A stretch of 10,592 nt of DNA from contig CAMLRO010000045.1 in assembly GCA_946482425.1 (NCBI GenBank), forward strand, positions 1-10,592. Direction: 5' to 3'. A program made the translations under genes and the position numbers. The notes under the pieces were generated by a model, which made no database searches, had not been told where the DNA came from, and saw nothing but the letters and a program-made list of their open reading frames with translations. Positions within the stretch are counted from its first letter, which is position 1. Each line of letters opens with the position of its first letter. Below are positions 4,618-10,592 of the stretch, in pieces. The stretch comes from an uncultured Lactobacillus sp. (lineage in GTDB: Bacteria > Bacillota > Bacilli > Lactobacillales > Lactobacillaceae).

Positions 4618-5346
4618 TTATTCTTCGTCAGCTGCAGCCGTATAGACATTCTGAACATCATCGTCATCTTCTAGAGCATCAACTAAATGGTCAAATTGCT
4701 CTTTTTTATCATCTGGAACAGGCGTTGTGTTTTCAGGTATCATTGTCAATTCTGCATTGGCTAACTTATAGCCATCTTTTTCTAATGCATCCCGAACTTG
4801 TGCAAATTGTTTTGGATCTGTATAAATTTCATAAGCGTCATCACTGGTTTGCAAGTCATCGCCACCAGCATCCATTACATCAAGTAACATCTGATCTTCA
4901 TCAGCATCAGTAGTTGTGCGATCAATGACAATATAACCTTTACGATTGAACATATAAGCAACAGAACCAGTTGCTCCTAAAGAACCACCGTTACGAGTAA
5001 AGGCTACTCTAACTGCAGAAGCTGTCCGGTTCTTATTATCAGTCAGTGCTTCAACAAAGATGGCTACACCACCTGGTGCGTATCCTTCATAAGTGATTTC
5101 ATCATAATGCTCTTCTGAATTGCCCTCTGCCTTTTTAATAGCACGGTCAATATTTGACTTAGGCATATTGTTGGCATGAGCCTTGTCCATTACCATACGC
5201 AAGTTAGGATTTCCGGAAGGGTCAGGACCACCGTTCTTTGCAGCCATGTAAATTTCACGAGATAATTTTTGGAAAATCTTACCCCTCTTTGCGTCTTGTG
5301 CATTCTTGCGGCCTTGAATATTGTGCCATTTTGAGTGTCCTGACAT
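4618..5346 (-). CDS. yebC: YebC/PmpR/TACO1-family protein (242 aa)
   Basis: Full length for the family (about 240 residues). It begins with the hallmark [22 protein letters not shown], missing only small variations, and continues with [55 protein letters not shown] and [15 protein letters not shown], all family landmarks. The tail is acidic ([19 protein letters not shown]). YebC proteins were long annotated as transcription regulators; more recent work links the family, including mitochondrial TACO1, to translation of proline-rich stretches on the ribosome. The ATG at 5346 follows AAGGA (5358-5354) by 7 nt. It is a single-gene unit with its own promoter and terminator, and converges with the XRE gene. 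As I recall, yebC lies next to the comG operon in many lactobacilli, so the adhesin and XRE genes look inserted between them. Confidence 0.96.
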   Translation of the reverse strand: MSGHSKWHNIQGRKNAQDAKRGKIFQKLSREIYMAAKNGGPDPSGNPNLRMVMDKAHANNMPKSNIDRAIKKAEGNSEEHYDEITYEGYAPGGVAIFVEALTDNKNRTASAVRVAFTRNGGSLGATGSVAYMFNRKGYIVIDRTTTDADEDQMLLDVMDAGGDDLQTSDDAYEIYTDPKQFAQVRDALEKDGYKLANAELTMIPENTTPVPDDKKEQFDHLVDALEDDDDVQNVYTAAADEE

Positions 5347-5385
5347 TTAAGAATCCTTCTTTCTTTTCTTATCATTAACGTTATT

Positions 5386-5414
5386 ATCTTACCGCAGAGG
5401 ACCATAAATTTCAA
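5386..5414 (-). promoter_or_regulatory. Promoter of yebC
   Basis: On the minus strand TTGAAA (5414-5409) and TAAGAT (5391-5386) are 17 bp apart, with the expected transcription start about 35 bp before the ATG. The -35 box is good and the -10 box has two mismatches. No stronger pair was seen in this gap. Confidence 0.5.
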
Positions 5415-5487
5415 TACAAGCAACTATTTCTCCTGCTTTTTTAATTAAATATGAATGTGCTTTCATTAAATAAGTTTGTCTAGCCTC

Positions 5488-5516
5488 TGGTCATCTTTTT
5501 ATTTAATTAGTAAAAT
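5488..5516 (+). promoter_or_regulatory. Probable promoter of the amino acid permease gene
   Basis: TGGTCA (5488-5493) and TAAAAT (5511-5516) are separated by 17 bp. They match four and five of six consensus bases. The predicted start leaves a short leader before the GTG codon at 5553. No hairpin or riboswitch-like fold was seen in the leader. Confidence 0.4.
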
Positions 5517-5552
5517 AAAAACATTAGTTGTTTTTCAAAGGAGAGAACTTTA

Positions 5553-7211
5553 GTGGAAGAAATAAATTCAAACAAAAAATATATTTCTTGGCCCGTTTTA
5601 ACCTTAATGGCTTTTTGTACCGTTATTGGGTTAGACGATATAATGTACAACTTCCAAAATCAAGGAATGCCAGTTGTTACTTCATGGATTATCATGTGTT
5701 TATTCTATGTTATTCCTTATTCTTTAATGGTTGGACAACTGGGATCCGTTTTCAACAGTGAAGGTGGAGGCTTATCTTCTTGGGTTCGTGGGACTAATGG
5801 CGAATTTCTGGGATATTTTACTGCCTGGACTTACTGGGCTGCTTCTATTCCCTATGCTGTTGATTCTGCTAATGAAATTATAGTTGACATTGGTTGGGCA
5901 CTGACAGGTTCTGAAAAGTTTCAAAGCCAAATTTCTAACACAAAATTTGCTTTAATGACATTTGCCATGTTTATTATTTTCATTATTGTTGAACATTACT
6001 TTTCTCACTCAATGGAAGTCTTATCTACTATTGGTGGTGGACTCATGCTTATTATGACCTTGATGTTTGTTTTTCTCGCATTTCTAGGACTGGCAAAATC
6101 AGGCGGTCATATGGCTACACAACCATTTACCTGGCGGACATTAATTCCCAAGTTTGACATGCATTATTGGACAACTATCGCAATGCTCATTTATGCCTTA
6201 AATGGCTGTGAACTTGTTGCTCCTTATGTGACCAAAATGAAAAAGCCTAAGTCTGACTTTCCTAAAGCAATGATCGCACTTGCTTTAATGACTATTTTTT
6301 TAACAGTTTTCGGTTCATTTGCTTTGGGAATATATTTTAACAGTTATCATATTCCAAACGATTTAAAAATGAATGGTGCATACTATGTCTTTGATATGGT
6401 GGGGCATCAATACGGTCTGGGCAAGACTTTGCTTTATGTATGGGCTTGGACTTCTGTTTTCTACAATGCTGCTTTATTAGCAGTGCTGCTTGACGCCATG
6501 ACCAGAATGCTTATTTCTGATACTGGTGATAAGTACATGCCTAAATTTTTACAGAAAAAAGATAAAAACGGCCTTCCTATCAATGGCTACGTATTAACCG
6601 TTTCTTTATCAGCATTTATCATGCTCTTAGGTATCTTTTTACCAGACATGAACGACATTTTTAATTGGCTATTGAACTTAAATGGCATCATCTCACCAGG
6701 AGTAACTTGCTGGATATTTTTCTCCTTCATGCAAATTAGGAAAAACTCTAAAAAATTTACTTCAGACTATGTCTTTATTAAAAACGATAAATTAGGATAT
6801 CTTGCAGGACTATTTTTACTAATAGTTACTGCTGCAGCTACTATTTTAGGCATTGCACCACAAGATATTAAAAAATTCAGCGGTTATTGGTGGTATGAAC
6901 TAATTATCAACATCGTTGCCATTATTGTCTTAATCGGCTTGGGTGTGATATTACCAAGCATCAGACGTCGTGAAGAAGAGTATGGCATTGCATTTAACCG
7001 CAAACAATGGATCACCATGTTCATCCTAATCATTGGTTCAATTATCTTTGACCTTTATTTAGGAGAAAAAAATGCTTTATTTAATAATGCAGTTATTAAT
7101 TTCGGCCAGGTAAAAATCGGTATAAATATCTTTTTGATTATTATTGAAACGATATGTGCCATTTTAATTTGCTGGCTAGTTGGCAAAAGAAAACCCATTA
7201 CAACTAAATAA
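5553..7211 (+). CDS. APC-family amino acid permease (glutamate/GABA antiporter-like)
   Basis: A 552-residue integral membrane transporter with 12 or more hydrophobic helices. The start is GTG at 5553, 9 nt after AGGAG (5539-5543). Family signs are the early GLDDIMYNF segment in helix 1, EGGGLSSWVRG (70-80) after helix 2, and LNGCELVAPYVTKMKKP.SDFPKAM (216-240). The last matches the conserved loop after helix 6 of APC transporters (GxE...Y..E.K.P..DFP.A). Known relatives of this shape include GadC-type glutamate/GABA antiporters and YjeM-like permeases, but the substrate cannot be read from the sequence. Charged loops follow at 321-340 and 469-484 (SIRRREEEYGIAFNRK), and two more helices near 485-501 and 521-543 lengthen the C-terminus. 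No decarboxylase gene lies beside it, which weakens an acid-resistance role. It is a monocistronic unit with its own terminator. Confidence 0.9.
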   Translation: MEEINSNKKYISWPVLTLMAFCTVIGLDDIMYNFQNQGMPVVTSWIIMCLFYVIPYSLMVGQLGSVFNSEGGGLSSWVRGTNGEFLGYFTAWTYWAASIPYAVDSANEIIVDIGWALTGSEKFQSQISNTKFALMTFAMFIIFIIVEHYFSHSMEVLSTIGGGLMLIMTLMFVFLAFLGLAKSGGHMATQPFTWRTLIPKFDMHYWTTIAMLIYALNGCELVAPYVTKMKKPKSDFPKAMIALALMTIFLTVFGSFALGIYFNSYHIPNDLKMNGAYYVFDMVGHQYGLGKTLLYVWAWTSVFYNAALLAVLLDAMTRMLISDTGDKYMPKFLQKKDKNGLPINGYVLTVSLSAFIMLLGIFLPDMNDIFNWLLNLNGIISPGVTCWIFFSFMQIRKNSKKFTSDYVFIKNDKLGYLAGLFLLIVTAAATILGIAPQDIKKFSGYWWYELIINIVAIIVLIGLGVILPSIRRREEEYGIAFNRKQWITMFILIIGSIIFDLYLGEKNALFNNAVINFGQVKIGINIFLIIIETICAILICWLVGKRKPITTK

Positions 7212-7219
7212 ATATAGAT

Positions 7220-7261
7220 AAAAAGCAGAAACGTTGCCAGTAACATTTCTGCTTTTTCTTT
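7220..7261 (+). terminator. Terminator of the permease gene
   Basis: AAAAAGCAGAAA (7220-7231) pairs perfectly over 12 bp with TTTCTGCTTTTT (7246-7257), and the inner GTT/AAC extends the stem. The run TTTTTCTTTT follows. It begins 9 bp after the permease stop codon. The opposite strand also has a T run, so it may act in both directions. Confidence 0.92.
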
Positions 7262-7304
7262 TAAATTAATGAATATCTAGAGTTAAACCTGACGCTAATT
7301 ACTA

Positions 7305-7310
7305 TATAAT
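7305..7310 (+). promoter_or_regulatory. -10 box of the HAD phosphatase gene
   Basis: A perfect TATAAT lies 32 bp before the ATG. At 17 bp upstream the -35 hexamer is GTTAAA, a poor match to TTGACA. The placement directly after the permease terminator supports a new transcription start here. Confidence 0.5.
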
Positions 7311-7341
7311 ATACCTAGTAACACTTATTAAGGAGATTAAA

Positions 7342-8154
7342 ATGACACGTATTCCCTTTAAAGCAGTAGCAGTAGACATGGACGGTACTTTTGAAAATGA
7401 TGACAAACAATATGATCATCAACGCTTTGAAAAAATTTTAACCAAGTTGAGACAACACCACGTTCATTTTATAGTTTCCAGTGGTAGGCCATTATCACGT
7501 TTGCGCCAAGATTTCTATGATTTCTTGGACAGGATAGATATTGTAGCTGATAATGGTTCAATTCTCACTCAAGACAATAAGATAATTGTTCGTCATGTTT
7601 TTACCTATAAAACGGGTATTAAACTGATCAGTTTTATTGAAAATAATTATCCACAAGTACATATTGCTGCTAGTGGGTTAGATCATTCTTATATTAACAA
7701 AAAAGCCCCGACTCAATTTAAAAATATGATGCATTTCTTTTACCCCAATGTAGTAGAGATTGCGAAATTAGTTGATATACCTACAAGCGATAGTTTAACA
7801 AAGCTAACTCTAAACTGTTCCTCCAAGCTCGCTGGCGAACTAGAAAAAAAGTTCAATCAAACAAACCCTGAACATATTCACTGTACTACCAGTGGTTTCG
7901 ATAATATTGACGTTATGCCCAACAATGTTAATAAAGGGCAAGGCATTAAATATTTTTTGAGGTATTTTAATGTTAAGCCAGAAGAACTCATAGCGTTTGG
8001 AGATGGCATGAATGACCGTGAAATGATTGAATTGGCTGGGTACAGTTATGCGATGAAAAACGGTCATGAAAAACTTAAAAAGATTGCCAAATATGAAGCA
8101 CCATCAAATAATGACATGGGCGTTTTACAAGTATTAGAAAGTTTTCTAGATTAA
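7342..8154 (+). CDS. Cof-type HAD-superfamily phosphatase (270 aa)
   Basis: A soluble class IIB (Cof/YidA-like) haloacid dehalogenase, expected to remove phosphate from sugar phosphates, cofactor precursors such as FMN or pyridoxal phosphate, or similar small molecules. All four HAD motifs are present: motif I VDMDGTF (11-17; nucleophile D12 and acid/base D14), motif II SSGRP (46-50), motif III lysine in VNKGQGI (K198) and motif IV FGDGMNDREM (219-228). The ADNGS word (69-73) typical of Cof proteins is also there, and a cap domain fills about 85-190. Its length is normal. The ATG follows AAGGAG (7330-7335) by 6 nt. A Phe replaces the usual Leu after DMDGT, which is conservative. The exporter genes follow after 46 bp and may be partly cotranscribed. 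The substrate is unknown. Confidence 0.93.
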   Translation: MTRIPFKAVAVDMDGTFENDDKQYDHQRFEKILTKLRQHHVHFIVSSGRPLSRLRQDFYDFLDRIDIVADNGSILTQDNKIIVRHVFTYKTGIKLISFIENNYPQVHIAASGLDHSYINKKAPTQFKNMMHFFYPNVVEIAKLVDIPTSDSLTKLTLNCSSKLAGELEKKFNQTNPEHIHCTTSGFDNIDVMPNNVNKGQGIKYFLRYFNVKPEELIAFGDGMNDREMIELAGYSYAMKNGHEKLKKIAKYEAPSNNDMGVLQVLESFLD

Positions 8155-8178
8155 AATAAGTTTATATCAGTTATTTTA
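8152..8178 (+). terminator. Weak AT-only hairpin between the phosphatase and exporter genes
   Basis: TAAAATAA (8152-8159, overlapping the phosphatase stop) pairs with TTATTTTA (8171-8178) around an 11-base loop. All pairs are A-T and no separate T run follows, so it is at best a weak terminator. No clear promoter was seen before the exporter genes, and read-through from the phosphatase is plausible. Confidence 0.25.
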
Positions 8179-8200
8179 AAATCACTAAGGACAGATTTTC

Positions 8201-8902
8201 ATGAGTTATATTGACGTAAGACACAACTACAAACGCTATCAAACTGGAGATACTGAAATATTAGCCAATAATGATGTCAGTTTTACCGTGGAAAAAGGTG
8301 AATTGGCTATTATTTTGGGTGCATCCGGTGCTGGTAAGTCCACTATTCTAAATATTTTAGGCGGAATGGACACCAACAGCTCTGGTGATGTCATTATCGA
8401 CGGTAACAATATTGCCAAATACAATAAAAGACAATTAACCAGCTATCGCCGCACTGACATTGGCTTTGTATTCCAGTTTTACAACTTAATTCAAAATTTA
8501 ACCGCAAGAGAAAACGTAGAGTTGGCATCAGAAATAGTTCCAGATGCACTTGATCCGGTCAAAACTTTAATAGATGTTGGTCTTAAAAACCGCATTAATA
8601 ATTTTCCTGCAGAACTTTCAGGGGGTGAACAACAAAGAGTGGCAATTGCTCGGGCAATCGCCAAAAACCCTAAAATTTTACTTTGTGATGAACCGACAGG
8701 CGCACTTGATTATCAAACTGGAAAAAGTGTTTTGCAAACCATTATCAATATGAGTCGTGACAATGGCACTACAGTAGTCATAGTTACTCATAACAGTGCT
8801 TTAGCTCCCCTTGCAAACCGTGTGATTCACTTCCATGACGGCAAGGTTACGGAAATTGAAGAGAACACGAATCCAGCAGATGTTGCCAGCGTTAAATGGT
8901 AG
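8201..8902 (+). CDS. ABC transporter ATP-binding protein, MacB/LolD type (233 aa)
   Basis: The ATPase subunit of an exporter or mechanotransmission-type ABC system. All motifs are intact: Walker [10 protein letters not shown] (40-48), Q-loop VFQFYNL (Q92), signature LSGGEQQR (139-146), Walker B ILLCDEP (159-165, catalytic E164) and H-loop VTHN (H197). The NILGGMD word after Walker A, the FQFYNLI word and the length are those of the LolD/MacB/FtsE group, which works with FtsX-like permeases. The permease encoded 12 bp downstream is its evident partner. The ATG at 8201 follows AAGGA (8187-8191) by 9 nt. In Firmicutes such pairs move or sense lipids, peptides or antimicrobial compounds; no sensor kinase or response regulator is visible here to narrow this. 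Confidence 0.95.
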   Translation: MSYIDVRHNYKRYQTGDTEILANNDVSFTVEKGELAIILGASGAGKSTILNILGGMDTNSSGDVIIDGNNIAKYNKRQLTSYRRTDIGFVFQFYNLIQNLTARENVELASEIVPDALDPVKTLIDVGLKNRINNFPAELSGGEQQRVAIARAIAKNPKILLCDEPTGALDYQTGKSVLQTIINMSRDNGTTVVIVTHNSALAPLANRVIHFHDGKVTEIEENTNPADVASVKW

Positions 8903-8914
8903 AAAAGGCTAATC

Positions 8915-10592
8915 ATGAATAAAGTTATTCTGAAAGATTTTTGGCGATCAATTAAACATACTAAGGGACAATTTGTTTCTATCATGGGATTAATGATGAT
9001 TGGTGCATTTGCCTTAGTTGGTTTAATGGTGACAGGACCTGACATGCGTGATACCGGCAATCACTATGCGCAAAAACTAAATACAGCTGACCTGACCGTT
9101 ATCTGTAATTATGGTTTAGACCACAAAGATACGCAAAAAATCAAGAAAACTAAAGGCTTGCAGGCCGTTGAATTTGGCTACATGACAGATACGGTTATTA
9201 AAAACAGCCGGGAAAGTTTTCGCATTTTTTCAAAGCCAAAATCAGTGGGCAAATATGAATTGCGTAAAGGTCGTTTGCCGGTAAAAACAAATGAAATTGC
9301 TTTGGCAGACCATTATTCACATAAATATAAAATTGGCCAAAATATCAGTTTTACAGAGAAGAAGAATATTTTAGGAAGCACTCTGCTAAAACGAAAAAGC
9401 TTCAAAATTACAGGTTTCGTTCGGTCCAGTCAAATTTTATCAAATGTAAACTTAGGGCAAAGCAACAGTGGTACTGGAGAACTTAAAGGTTATGCAGTAG
9501 TCAGCCCTAATGCCTTTAATCATACGGTTTATACAGTGGCTAACCTAAGATACAAAGACTTGCGTGGCCTTGACTCTTATGGCAAAGTCTACACTAGTAA
9601 AGTTAAGCACCATAAAAAAGTTTTACAAGATAAGTTAAAAAACACCGCACGTCAAAGGCAAAAAAGAATATTATCTGCTGCTAACAAAAAAATTGCCCCT
9701 CAAGAAAAGAAAATTCAACAAGCAGAGCAGAAATTAGAGACTGCAAGTGAGCAAATTAGTTCCGCAGAAAAACAACTAACCCTCCAAAAAAGTAAATTAA
9801 ATGCGCAAATATCACAGACTGAAGCTGCAGGAGCTAATTTACCTCAAGCAGCAAGATTGCAACTAGAGCAGGCTCAGCAAGAAATTGCTGCAGGTGAGCA
9901 AAAATTAAAACAAGAAAAAAAGATCTTTGCCCGTAAATCTGCGAGAGCCAATAAAAAAATTAAAAGTGGTAAAGAAAAAATCAGCAAAGCTAAAAAACAA
10001 TTGCGGAAATTGGCTCTGCCGAGCTATAGCGTATACAATCGGCGCGAGGTACCAGGCGGTGAAGGTAATTTAGTTTACACAACAGTTGCGCAAGTAGTGG
10101 AAGATTTAGCTAAAGTATTCCCTATTTTTCTATACTTCGTTGCGGCTCTAGTTACCTTTACTACAATGAACCGCTTCATTGATGAAGAAAGAATCAATTC
10201 CGGTACAATGAAAGCCTTAGGCTATAATGATCAGGTCATAATTAATAAATTCATCGCTTATGGCTTTATTTCAGGTACAATCGGCACTATTTTGGGCGTT
10301 TATTTGGGACACACTTTGATGCCACAAATTGTTTACCATGCTTATTACAAGTCACTGACTATCCCACCCATTGAATTACACTTTCATTGGCAAATCAGTT
10401 TGATCGCTTTATTCTTGTCTTGGATCAGTTCCGTTTTGCCTGCTTACTTAACTGCTAAAAATGAGTTTAGAGAAAAACCGGCCGCATTACTATTGCCTAA
10501 GCCTCCTGCAGCAGGGTCTAAAATCTTGCTGGAAAGGATTCCTTTTATTTGGAACCATCTCAGCTTTACTCATAAAGTTACTGCCCGTAATA
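8915..10592 (+). CDS. FtsX-like ABC transporter permease (N-terminal 559 residues, cut by window end)
   Basis: The open frame runs from ATG 8915 off the right edge with no stop. The start follows AAAAGG (8903-8908) by 6 nt, and the gene is 12 bp behind the ATPase gene, so the two form an operon. Visible parts: a first membrane helix at about 20-41 (FVSIMGLMMIGAFALVGLMV), an extracellular MacB-periplasmic-core-like domain (about 45-230), a long Lys/Gln/Glu-rich coiled coil (about 240-367), then helices near 402-420, 447-468 and 494-513 of the first FtsX domain, with a GTMKALGYN loop typical of the family. The family often has a second FtsX domain and reaches about 1000 residues or more, so perhaps half is missing here. 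The long outside coiled coil is characteristic of the large Gram-positive type. Cargo is unknown. Confidence 0.92.
   Translation, partial: MNKVILKDFWRSIKHTKGQFVSIMGLMMIGAFALVGLMVTGPDMRDTGNHYAQKLNTADLTVICNYGLDHKDTQKIKKTKGLQAVEFGYMTDTVIKNSRESFRIFSKPKSVGKYELRKGRLPVKTNEIALADHYSHKYKIGQNISFTEKKNILGSTLLKRKSFKITGFVRSSQILSNVNLGQSNSGTGELKGYAVVSPNAFNHTVYTVANLRYKDLRGLDSYGKVYTSKVKHHKKVLQDKLKNTARQRQKRILSAANKKIAPQEKKIQQAEQKLETASEQISSAEKQLTLQKSKLNAQISQTEAAGANLPQAARLQLEQAQQEIAAGEQKLKQEKKIFARKSARANKKIKSGKEKISKAKKQLRKLALPSYSVYNRREVPGGEGNLVYTTVAQVVEDLAKVFPIFLYFVAALVTFTTMNRFIDEERINSGTMKALGYNDQVIINKFIAYGFISGTIGTILGVYLGHTLMPQIVYHAYYKSLTIPPIELHFHWQISLIALFLSWISSVLPAYLTAKNEFREKPAALLLPKPPAAGSKILLERIPFIWNHLSFTHKVTARN

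Noticed and set aside
1..10592. CRISPR array, insertion sequence, integrase or replication origin
   Set aside because: No regularly spaced repeats, transposase or recombinase motifs, or DnaA-box clusters were seen.

Overview
The window looks like chromosome of a low-GC Lactobacillaceae bacterium, most likely Lactobacillus sensu stricto. Supporting signs are the AT-rich intergenic DNA, strong AGGAGG-type ribosome binding sites, an LPQTG cell-wall protein with a MucBP domain, a comGA start near a YebC gene, and a LolD/FtsX-type exporter typical of the group. The species cannot be fixed from the sequence alone.

Layout, left to right. 1-268 (-) is the N-terminal end of comGA, the first gene of the DNA-uptake pseudopilus operon. 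595-3618 (-) is a 1007-residue cell-wall-anchored surface protein with a TTG start, four Ig-like repeats in an A-B-A-B order, one MucBP domain and an LPQTG anchor. 3619-4211 is a 593-bp non-coding region crowded with dyads and hairpins, including a likely small RNA or attenuated leader (4129-4048, -) with a near-consensus promoter and a T6 terminator. 4212-4544 (+) is an XRE-family regulator. 4618-5346 (-) is yebC. 5553-7211 (+) is an APC-family amino acid permease. 7342-8154 (+) is a Cof-type HAD phosphatase. 8201-8902 (+) and 8915-10592 (+, cut by the window end) are the ATPase and the FtsX-like permease of a MacB/LolD-type ABC exporter.

The most interesting part is 452-4602. The adhesin, the non-coding region and the XRE gene sit between comGA and yebC like an inserted module, and a 9-bp direct repeat (CCATTAAAT) lies at both edges. 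In the non-coding region all three TGGT words pair with an ACCA word 10-11 bp away. Two of these dyads lie upstream of the adhesin promoter and one lies exactly on the -10 box of the small RNA promoter. The working model is that the XRE protein, or another regulator, uses a shared operator to control the adhesin, the small RNA and itself, perhaps giving switch-like expression of the surface protein. This is inference from sequence pattern only.

The right half (yebC to the ABC exporter) looks like ordinary chromosomal housekeeping and transport genes in separate short transcription units with recognisable promoters and terminators.
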